Shown here: one piece after another, positions 18,515-25,912 of the stretch | Numbering within the stretch: the first letter of the stretch is position 1 | How the letters are laid out: each line of letters starts with the position of its first letter | From: Flavobacterium sp. N2038 | GTDB taxonomy: Bacteria; Bacteroidota; Bacteroidia; Flavobacteriales; Flavobacteriaceae | DNA: 64,000 nt | NCBI RefSeq assembly: GCF_025947185.1 | Contig: NZ_CP110001.1 | Span: forward strand, 3,038,001-3,102,000 | Direction: 5' to 3' | Made by a program: the position numbers and the translations under genes | Notes under the pieces: model-generated | Databases searched by the model: none | Told to the model about the DNA's origin: nothing | What the model saw: the letters and a program-made list of their open reading frames with translations, nothing else

Positions 18515-19900
18515 TTAATTATTCCAATTGGGTTTTAATCTCGATAATCTTTCATTGGCTTGTATCGTATAAAATAACCATGATCTGATATAATCGCAAG
18601 CAGGTCTTCCTTTGTCAATTACTTCATGATGACAGCCTCCTCCGCATAAATAACGAGCCCAGCATTGCGAACATGGTTCTTGTTTGTTAACATGTCTGTT
18701 AGCCAACCAGTTGTTTTGCAGATCAGATTGTACACCATCAGTTAAATTACCCATTTTACCTGCTTCTTCGTTTACAAAACGATGACAGGCAAATAGTTCT
18801 TCATCTGCAGATACTCCCATATATCCGGCACCGGCACCACAAGGATAAGGTCTGTGAGTTCCTTTTGAAATTTCTTTTAATGCATTTACCATATTCAAAA
18901 AAGGATAACGTTTTCCTTCTAATACATTTTTTTCAAAATTAAGTCCACAGGCAATCATATTTTCCAACATGACAGACAGCTGTTCTTTATTCATTTCATT
19001 TTGTCCATTACTGGATTTCAACAAAGGAGAAAAGCCTACACCATGAAATCCCATACGAACAAACTCATCTAAAATCTCTGGAAGGTTCGTAATTTCAGGT
19101 GTTACGGTCACTCTTGCCGAAACCTGCATTTTTTTCTGCATAGCCAATAATGGCTGAATATTTTTTATGATTCTGTCGTAGCTCCCGTTTCCACCTTTCA
19201 TTGGTCGGTTCAGATCATGATCTTTGCCAATTCCGTCTAAACTTATCGTGACTGAGAAGCCATATTCTTCAAAAAATACGGCATCACTTTCTGTTACTAA
19301 AGTACCATTTGTTGTAATCGAATAGCTAACCTGAATGTTTTTCTTCTTTGCAGCCGTTTCGGCATAAAGAGTCGCTTCTCTAATTGCTTTTCTGTTAATC
19401 AGAGGTTCACCGCCTAAAAAGGTAAGTTGAGCTTTTCCTCCTTGGGGACAATCTTTTAACAATAGATCTATGGCCTTAAAAGCAGTTTCTAAAGACATAC
19501 TCTTTGTAGGGCCTCCAAAATCACCCTGATCGGCATAACAATAGGTGCATCCCATATTACATTTCTGAGCTATTGCTAATGATAAAGCATGCAAAGGCGG
19601 ACTTTGCAAAGGTTCATCTGTAATATATTCCGGAGCATCAATGCCTAAAAGTGCCAGCTCGTTTTGCAGGGCATTTTCATCCTTTTCATTCATTAAAAAA
19701 GCAATTTTTTGTTCTATTTCGGGAGAAATAGTATAAAGCCTGCTTCCATTTGGAATAAAGATCTGAGTCGTCTGTCCGCCTTTTACCAAATGTGCTTTGG
19801 CCGAGCGCGGTCTGGACTGCGGAACAATAACCTGTGCCAGCTTGGTGGCAATCAGGTTATTTCGTTTCTCCTGAGAAAATCTTTCAATAGCGCCTATCAT
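18515..19900 (-). CDS. Radical SAM/SPASM maturase
   Basis: A 461-residue enzyme. C114-N-M-G-C118-T-Y-C121 is the CxxxCxxC motif holding the SAM-binding 4Fe-4S cluster, and LTFLGGEPLIN is the GGE motif. The SPASM region shows PCGAGAGYMGVSADEELFAC and CSQCWARYLCGGGCHHE, typical of two auxiliary clusters. The N-terminal 110 residues resemble the leader of maturases that modify proteins, as in QhpD, which forms thioether cross-links in quinohemoprotein amine dehydrogenase. The start codon overlaps the stop of the LodA-like gene by 4 bases (ATGA at 19897-19900), so the two are translationally coupled and the LodA-like protein is the most likely target. The type of bond formed is unknown. Confidence 0.88.
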   Translation of the reverse strand: MIGAIERFSQEKRNNLIATKLAQVIVPQSRPRSAKAHLVKGGQTTQIFIPNGSRLYTISPEIEQKIAFLMNEKDENALQNELALLGIDAPEYITDEPLQSPPLHALSLAIAQKCNMGCTYCYADQGDFGGPTKSMSLETAFKAIDLLLKDCPQGGKAQLTFLGGEPLINRKAIREATLYAETAAKKKNIQVSYSITTNGTLVTESDAVFFEEYGFSVTISLDGIGKDHDLNRPMKGGNGSYDRIIKNIQPLLAMQKKMQVSARVTVTPEITNLPEILDEFVRMGFHGVGFSPLLKSSNGQNEMNKEQLSVMLENMIACGLNFEKNVLEGKRYPFLNMVNALKEISKGTHRPYPCGAGAGYMGVSADEELFACHRFVNEEAGKMGNLTDGVQSDLQNNWLANRHVNKQEPCSQCWARYLCGGGCHHEVIDKGRPACDYIRSWLFYTIQANERLSRLKPNWNN

Positions 19901-22209
19901 TTCTTGTCTCCTGGTTTAGGTTTTACTATACTGCTTTCTATCGCATCTTTACCTTCAATAATGAAATTAAGTTCTCCCTGCCAGTTTTCAAAAAGATCCT
20001 GATACGAGATTAATCTTGTATTTTTCCAGTCATCCGGAATATAAGATCCTGTTCGCTTTTTTGACATCCATAAATCACCTGTACTTAAACCGTTTTCGTC
20101 CGGAACAATATTTACAAAATCAGGTCTGCTGGCTGCCCAGTAGTAACAAGAACATTCGCGATAATCATTTTGCCAGGGAGCACAAAGGCCTTGTGTTAAT
20201 TCTCCGGGTTTTAAAACAGTATCTGAAAATGCTGCGCTGTTACCATCAAATATTTTATTTACAACCAGTTTTATCTTAATATATTTTTTAGGATCATTCA
20301 ATTGGCTTAAATCTACCACCACTTCTTCTAATGACGGTTCTGCTGTAAAATGACAAATAACTTCCTGTCCTTGTTTTTGTAAAACCTCAACCATAGAATT
20401 TGACCATTCCATAAACGAAACCCCGTTAGGATTGGCGTTTGTTTTTAAAGGAACATTGTCGCCATCAGGAAATACAGGTCCAAAAGTTTGCACCATTGTA
20501 GCTTTTCCTTCTATGGCTACCAGTCTGTGCCCAATTAAATTTGAATCTGTTGCTTCGAGTACATAGTTATTATTTTCCATAAGAACGATGCCGCTAAAAG
20601 CTCTTCTCCAAAGGTTTCTGAAATCAAATTCAAGTCCCGGATAGCAATTTGAGATGGCTGTTCTTGGCAAAACTGCAATAGGATTCCCGACTCCTCTGTA
20701 GTGCAATTGTGCAGTTAAATTTGAAGCTTTAAGCGGCGAACCATATGATACCGGCAAAGTATCAGGATTACTGTCGTTAAACATAGATTTAGTTGCAGCT
20801 TTTATAATTGTATTGATTTGTCGGTACGTAAAAGTTAGTGATCGGCCATCTGCACCACGCATCAGAGCAGGCATTTTTCGAAGTGCTGTGCTTGATAAAT
20901 CACCAATTTCTGTAGGTCTTCGTAATACATCTCCAAACCATGGAGAGGCTCCGGAGCTTAATCCGTTGAATACTCTTTCATGTAATAGCTGCAAAGCAAG
21001 ATTATCAACAAGTGAAGTAGCCATAATAGGTTCAAAAAGACGTCCGAAATCACTTGTATTCTGGCGCACCATTGTACTGGCAACATTTTGTTTCCCTTCG
21101 TAACTATTACCATTCATAATCGTTGTATTCATCAGACGAATGGTTTCAAAAGCCCTGCGAATAATTTCTTCGGCTTCTTCTATACTTACTTCTCCCTCTA
21201 TATCGGTTCCTTCGATAATTTGTTCAAGCTCATCTGAAACTACACGAATTGGTAAAGTATCCGGCGCAAAAGAAGGAGGTCCGGCACTAATATGGGCCTT
21301 GGCAGTTAAGGTCTTATCATCTGAAACTTTTAGTTTAACCGTAACAAAACCATCACATTCATCATCAATATATCCCCAGCTTACCTGCCAGCTTTCGTTT
21401 TTATCATCTGTATAAGGATATCCCGCAAAAATTTGAGCCGGAACGGTATAGAATATATTTGGATTACTGCCTTCTTTATAACCACGCCAGGTTCCTTTTC
21501 CTTTACTGATATCGTACAATATTCTATCTTTATCACCTTCTCCATTTTCCTTTTTAAAAGTAGGATCTATTTCTGTATCGTCAACACCAGACGCTGTATT
21601 TCTATATAAACTGGAACCATAAACTTTTCCTCCGGCTGGTGTATAACGCAGTCTTAACTCTGGAAAATCTTTTGTTGGTTTTACATACTGAACAGAGCCT
21701 AATGGCAGTTTTTTGTTTGGGAGAAAGTTGTTGCAGTCCGCTAATAATGGTTTAAGTTCGTGTGAACTAATATTACTTAATTTGGCCGTCATCTTATCGT
21801 TTACATCACCCGTTCTTCTGAATATTTTTATGTTTGCCACATCAACATCCCAGGAAATGTCTTTCAGGCTTAATCCTGACTGCTTAAGTAATTCCTCTGT
21901 AAGAGGTACTAACTCGTCTGGTTTTTGATCTGTTATAGCAAAAACCTCCAGAAAAGGAGAAACCGGATGAATCTTTCCTTTTCTGTCTTCCAGATCCAGA
22001 ACTTCTTTAAATTTTATCTTTAAGGGTTTATGAGCAGTAATTTCTCCTGTATCCGGATCAACTGATAATGTTGTTTTTGGAATAATTTCTCTATAATCAA
22101 GCGGTTTTTCTTTTGATAATTGAAGATCGTATGCATCCATTGGTTTCTTTGATTCTCCAAGTCTGCCAATTGCAATTGGTGGAAGAATTCTTAATTCAAT
22201 AATTTTCAT
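19897..22209 (-). CDS. Divergent LodA-like protein (predicted quinone-cofactor oxidase)
   Basis: A 770-residue protein. Its start, LRILPPIAIGRLGESKKPMD, matches the LodA opening IxPxIGIARVGxS. Near the C-terminus CAPWQNDYRECSCYYWAASR matches the PWQ segment holding the cofactor Trp (here Trp679). NCYPGLEFDFRNLW corresponds to the Cys-PGxE segment, but the cysteine (Cys522) sits two residues before PG instead of seven as in the fusion oxidase at 10.6-13.6 kb. An insertion of about 85 residues separates the Cys and Trp regions compared with that protein. There is no signal peptide. It lies between a VioB-type ferritin-like gene and a coupled radical-SAM gene, with a flavoprotein downstream. I infer a post-translationally made quinone or thioether cofactor; substrate unknown. 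Confidence 0.78.
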   Translation of the reverse strand: MKIIELRILPPIAIGRLGESKKPMDAYDLQLSKEKPLDYREIIPKTTLSVDPDTGEITAHKPLKIKFKEVLDLEDRKGKIHPVSPFLEVFAITDQKPDELVPLTEELLKQSGLSLKDISWDVDVANIKIFRRTGDVNDKMTAKLSNISSHELKPLLADCNNFLPNKKLPLGSVQYVKPTKDFPELRLRYTPAGGKVYGSSLYRNTASGVDDTEIDPTFKKENGEGDKDRILYDISKGKGTWRGYKEGSNPNIFYTVPAQIFAGYPYTDDKNESWQVSWGYIDDECDGFVTVKLKVSDDKTLTAKAHISAGPPSFAPDTLPIRVVSDELEQIIEGTDIEGEVSIEEAEEIIRRAFETIRLMNTTIMNGNSYEGKQNVASTMVRQNTSDFGRLFEPIMATSLVDNLALQLLHERVFNGLSSGASPWFGDVLRRPTEIGDLSSTALRKMPALMRGADGRSLTFTYRQINTIIKAATKSMFNDSNPDTLPVSYGSPLKASNLTAQLHYRGVGNPIAVLPRTAISNCYPGLEFDFRNLWRRAFSGIVLMENNNYVLEATDSNLIGHRLVAIEGKATMVQTFGPVFPDGDNVPLKTNANPNGVSFMEWSNSMVEVLQKQGQEVICHFTAEPSLEEVVVDLSQLNDPKKYIKIKLVVNKIFDGNSAAFSDTVLKPGELTQGLCAPWQNDYRECSCYYWAASRPDFVNIVPDENGLSTGDLWMSKKRTGSYIPDDWKNTRLISYQDLFENWQGELNFIIEGKDAIESSIVKPKPGDKK

Positions 22210-22254
22210 ATCGTGGTATTTTTAATAATTAATGGGAGTAAAAATGATCTGAAG

Positions 22255-23748
22255 CTATACCAGATTCTCTTCGGTTAAACTTGCAATTGTCTGAAGCAAT
22301 TTTTGATCTGCCTCTTGCAGTCCGTTCAAATATTGAATGTGCGGCTGGGTTTTGAAGTTTTTTAACTGCACAATAATGTTATTTGAGGCTTCCAGAAGAT
22401 CTCTGTGCAATCTCCATCGATTGTGTTCTCCAAAAGGTAAATCAAATGTATAAGGCAATGTAAATGGAGGTCCCGCTACTTTGGTACTATTTTTTGAGAT
22501 GGGGGTCTGAACCAGAATAGTAGCCAGGCTTCTTAAATTATACATTTCTCCAAATGCCGAATTGATAATCATACCGCGAGGAGAAGAATTTCCTGAATTA
22601 TTAAAACCGTTATCTAATAAAAAACTGTGATTTAAAAAGTTAAGCAATAATCGATAACGAATATCACACAAGTTGGCCCAAAGTATCGCTTCCGGACTTG
22701 TAATTTCATCACTTTCTTTTTCCTCTGCCGAACTAGCTGCATCTGATTCTTCTTTTAAATTAGATGCTGAACCTACATAAGGATTTGTAGCCACATTTCT
22801 GGAAGGATCAAACTTGTTATTAGTTTCTTCTAATATTGCCTTGTACTCTTTGTAGATATGCAAAAAACGTTCAAAATGAGATGGCAGACTTTCATCTGTT
22901 TCTAAACCCTCACCTTGTTCTGCTATCTCGGACAATGCATTGTAGGCATCGTCACGGGATAACAACGGAGCTACCAATACATCAGGACTTTTGGCATAAA
23001 TATTTTGTCCGTCACTTCCTCTGCTTCCTCCCACATATCCACGTCCCCATTCATCAATCTTTGCCTGATAATTGTAAGTTGCAGCCTGAAAAGTCTCATC
23101 TGATATTACTTTAGGATCCTTAATTAATTGTAGTAATACCACAAATAATGCTCCAACAGTATGAGGATCTGATATCGTCGAATCTACAGAAGTTCTAATT
23201 TCTATTGCCAGTTCATCATCACCTGCAAGCCAGTCGCAAGGCGCCTCAGCATATACATATTTAGCAAGTGATTTAAGAGAGAATTTTTCCAGCGTAAAAG
23301 GAAAAGGATAAAAAGGGCTGTCCCACGGGTAACTTTCTCTTCCAAAATTTAAAGGTGCTCCAATTACTTTTAACACATTCTGAACCGAAATAAAATGCCC
23401 CATTTCTTCCTTGGCTATACCCAGAATAATATTTTGCCAGGTATGTACTTTTTCCTGATATTTTTCCGGAACATTTGCTCCTCCCATACTATAGGCTGAG
23501 TACAGGTATTGTAACATAAGTCCCTGCTCAATTTCGGCATCGATTTGTAACAGCATCGTAATATAATCTTTGCCGTTAAACTGGGAGGGTACCTTAAAAG
23601 GTTCTCCGTCTTTTAAACGATCACAATTGCTTTTGGCATCACCAATAGCCATAACCAGGCCTTTGGCAACATTTTGCTGTGGGGCGCTGGCTTTTGCCCA
23701 TTCTAAAATTGGAGAGATAAAATGATCTCTTTTCTCGTTGTAATTCAT
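22255..23748 (-). CDS. Ferritin-like protein of the VioB/iminophenylpyruvate dimer synthase type
   Basis: A 497-residue protein whose residues 60-260 form a ferritin-like helical bundle: AEIEQGLMLQYLYSAYSMGG carries the first Glu and AKEEMGHFISVQNVLK carries the ExxH pair, both typical metal ligands. The length and the APCDWLAGDDELAIEIRTSV segment fit the domain found in VioB and RebD-type proteins, in which imines of amino acids are coupled. An acidic low-complexity stretch (SASNLKEESDAASSAEEKES) splits the protein, followed by a second helical half (SPEAILWANLCDIRYRLLLN). The gene is 46 bases upstream of the LodA-like gene. The pairing suggests the oxidase makes an imine that this protein uses, but an iron or oxygen-handling role is equally possible. 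Confidence 0.8.
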   Translation of the reverse strand: MNYNEKRDHFISPILEWAKASAPQQNVAKGLVMAIGDAKSNCDRLKDGEPFKVPSQFNGKDYITMLLQIDAEIEQGLMLQYLYSAYSMGGANVPEKYQEKVHTWQNIILGIAKEEMGHFISVQNVLKVIGAPLNFGRESYPWDSPFYPFPFTLEKFSLKSLAKYVYAEAPCDWLAGDDELAIEIRTSVDSTISDPHTVGALFVVLLQLIKDPKVISDETFQAATYNYQAKIDEWGRGYVGGSRGSDGQNIYAKSPDVLVAPLLSRDDAYNALSEIAEQGEGLETDESLPSHFERFLHIYKEYKAILEETNNKFDPSRNVATNPYVGSASNLKEESDAASSAEEKESDEITSPEAILWANLCDIRYRLLLNFLNHSFLLDNGFNNSGNSSPRGMIINSAFGEMYNLRSLATILVQTPISKNSTKVAGPPFTLPYTFDLPFGEHNRWRLHRDLLEASNNIIVQLKNFKTQPHIQYLNGLQEADQKLLQTIASLTEENLV

Positions 23749-23833
23749 GGTATCTTTAGTTAGTTAATCTTTGTTTTTTAATGAAAAGAATCACAGTATT
23801 TCAATAGAAAAATACTGTGATTCCGGTATAATT

Positions 23834-25369
23834 TTAAGATTTATGATAAGGACATTCTGATGCTGATGCTGAAGAAGTAATGATACTTGAACTTGGAAAT
23901 TGTTTTTCGATTAAACTTCTTTGCTCAGGCGAAACATCGTCTATCTTGCGAAGTGTATTAACTTGTATATGCGGCCAGCTTGTTGTGCCCCCGTTATCTC
24001 CAAAATCAAATTCGAAAAAGATAATCTGTTCGTATTGCAGCTGCAGAATTTCTACTCCGTTTTCTTCGACTGTTTCAATCCACATTCTCATGTTCATTTC
24101 GACAGTCGGAACAAAACGATTTACAAACGGCACATTTAATATCCCACCTTGCGCTCCTGTTTTATTTTTGGATGACAAATCAATACGTACGTGATTTTTA
24201 ATCACTTTTCCTTTGTTATTATCACGCAAACGTAAATCTGGTCGTACAGAGTAAGGATATAGATGATGAGCAAGTATACGCTGTGTATAAATTCTGTTTT
24301 CTTGCGGGTCATTTTTGTGATCCAACTTTTCAAATACCCAGGCTGGTGGCGGTGCATCAAGATTTATAGGGTCAGTCTCACTTGCTCCTGCGCCTCCCAT
24401 GGTTTGGGATATAGAAAGATGATCATACTTCCAGGCTGCATCTCCGCTTGGAAATGCCGGAGCACCCTGTATTAAAAAACTACTTCCCTTTGGTTTTAAA
24501 TCACCTAATAAAGTTACCGTACTTCCATGAGGAATAACGCCACTTCTGGATATAGAGTAATCCGGAATAAAATAAGTTCCTGTCTGACCCGCTCCCGGTT
24601 TAAGTTCTTTGGCTGCTATAATATTGTAATACTCACGTCCGTTTAGATTTTCCAGCGTTACATATTCTTTTACTCCTTTATCGTTTATAACCAAAAAAAG
24701 AGTTTCGTCCTGATAACCACTCTTATACAAATGTCTATTCGGATCATCTGGTGCTACTGCATGAATACCACGGTCTTCTTCAATTGTTTTTTTGGTAGCG
24801 GCATAATTAAATATTTGACTCAGCCATAAATACATTCCGTTTTCTTCGTGAATTGGAGTATATTCCAAATTAGACTTACCCGGAATTCTATTTACACTTT
24901 TTATACTTTGATCATATTTTACAGCTCCGCAAAATTGCTCGTTTGCTCCTCCACGATTACGAACTCCTCCGGGAACCAGATTAAAAGTTAGTTTTTCTAT
25001 ATACTCTTCGCATTCAAAACTATATTTTCCCGGAATTGTTCCTGCATTTGTTCCCGGAGACGGCATAATAGTAGTATGTATACCGCTTCCTACCAAATTA
25101 CCCTGGTTATCATTATAACTAACCCAGGTGCCTTCCAGCATACTTAAAACTCCATAATCTACGTTTTTAACAATTTCCTGTAGATTCTCTTCGCGAAAAG
25201 GATTAATAGGAGTTTCAATCAGAAGTTGTTTATATTCTGACATCAATTTTTCTAATCTACCCTGATCACCAGGAGTAGCTTTCAATAAGGATTCATTTCC
25301 CTGGTCAACTAAATTTGCGGCAAATTGAGATTCGTTTAAATCATCCGCAAGGTTTTTACGTTGTAACAT
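23834..25369 (-). CDS. Lipocalin/nitrobindin-like protein, first gene of the operon
   Basis: A 511-residue protein without a signal peptide. MLEGTWVSYNDNQGN followed by EYIEKLTFNLVP and then IHEENGMYLWLSQ gives the GTW...E...HEExG order seen in nitrobindin and other fatty-acid-binding-like beta-barrels that hold heme or lipids. A second beta-rich half runs to the end, with WVFEKLDHKNDPQENRIYTQ and LQYEQIIFFEFDFGD. The tail ends SASECPYHKS, with Cys and His that could bind a metal. It is the first of five same-strand genes with gaps of 85 bases or less, so it belongs to the LodA-like/radical-SAM operon. It may deliver a ligand or bind the substrate; no function can be assigned with confidence. 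Confidence 0.65.
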   Translation of the reverse strand: MLQRKNLADDLNESQFAANLVDQGNESLLKATPGDQGRLEKLMSEYKQLLIETPINPFREENLQEIVKNVDYGVLSMLEGTWVSYNDNQGNLVGSGIHTTIMPSPGTNAGTIPGKYSFECEEYIEKLTFNLVPGGVRNRGGANEQFCGAVKYDQSIKSVNRIPGKSNLEYTPIHEENGMYLWLSQIFNYAATKKTIEEDRGIHAVAPDDPNRHLYKSGYQDETLFLVINDKGVKEYVTLENLNGREYYNIIAAKELKPGAGQTGTYFIPDYSISRSGVIPHGSTVTLLGDLKPKGSSFLIQGAPAFPSGDAAWKYDHLSISQTMGGAGASETDPINLDAPPPAWVFEKLDHKNDPQENRIYTQRILAHHLYPYSVRPDLRLRDNNKGKVIKNHVRIDLSSKNKTGAQGGILNVPFVNRFVPTVEMNMRMWIETVEENGVEILQLQYEQIIFFEFDFGDNGGTTSWPHIQVNTLRKIDDVSPEQRSLIEKQFPSSSIITSSASASECPYHKS

Positions 25370-25912
25370 AATATCGTTTTTTAAGGTTAATAATTTATGG
25401 ATTTAATACTGTAACCAACATTCGGTTGATAAACTAAATTGGTACTTCATCAACAATCATGTATTCTTACAATAGATTCGGGGTTATACTTGATTTTTTA
25501 ATTCTCTTACATTCTTTTATGTTTAGTTTTAGTGTTTTAAAACAATCATCCTTATTATAGAAGCTTTTAACCAACAAAACCATAACCATCTAAAAATAAA
25601 ACAATAACACAAATAAAACATTACTAAAACAACAACAATTAATTAAAAAAAAGAGACAACTTCTTTTTTGTTACCTCAATTTCACATAACAGAACATCTA
25701 GATTCTTTCAAAATTTATTCCTACAATATTAAAGCAAAATTTCAGAAGCGAACTAAGTGTTTTTACCTGTTTTTTCTTACGTCAAAAACAAATAGGAGAT
25801 AATCAATTAGTAAATCGTTTCATTTATATGCAAAAAAAAAAGTTTACACTTTTTGAGTGTAAACTTTTTTATTTTGGCTCAGTCTCAAAAGCCTGTTCGT
25901 TCTGTGTTTGAT
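25370..25912. other. 543-base intergenic region between the oxidase operon and blaR1
   Basis: No gene is seen. It is the upstream region of the minus-strand five-gene operon and the downstream region of blaR1. It holds a third copy of GTGTTTTTAC (25757-25766) and a hairpin unit at 25837-25891. I could not identify a convincing -33/-7 pair on the minus strand. Confidence 0.5.
25838..25874. terminator. Intrinsic terminator after blaR1
   Basis: AGTTTACACT (25841-25850) pairs with AGTGTAAACT (25855-25864), with an A-run on the left (a T-run for the minus-strand transcript) and a T-run on the right. It lies 40 bases past the blaR1 stop. Confidence 0.75.

Noticed and set aside
10000..25400. Genomic island with integrase or att sites around the oxidase loci
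   Set aside because: No integrase, tRNA gene or clear att repeat is present; only the short hairpin units at 14849 and 25837 hint at segment boundaries.
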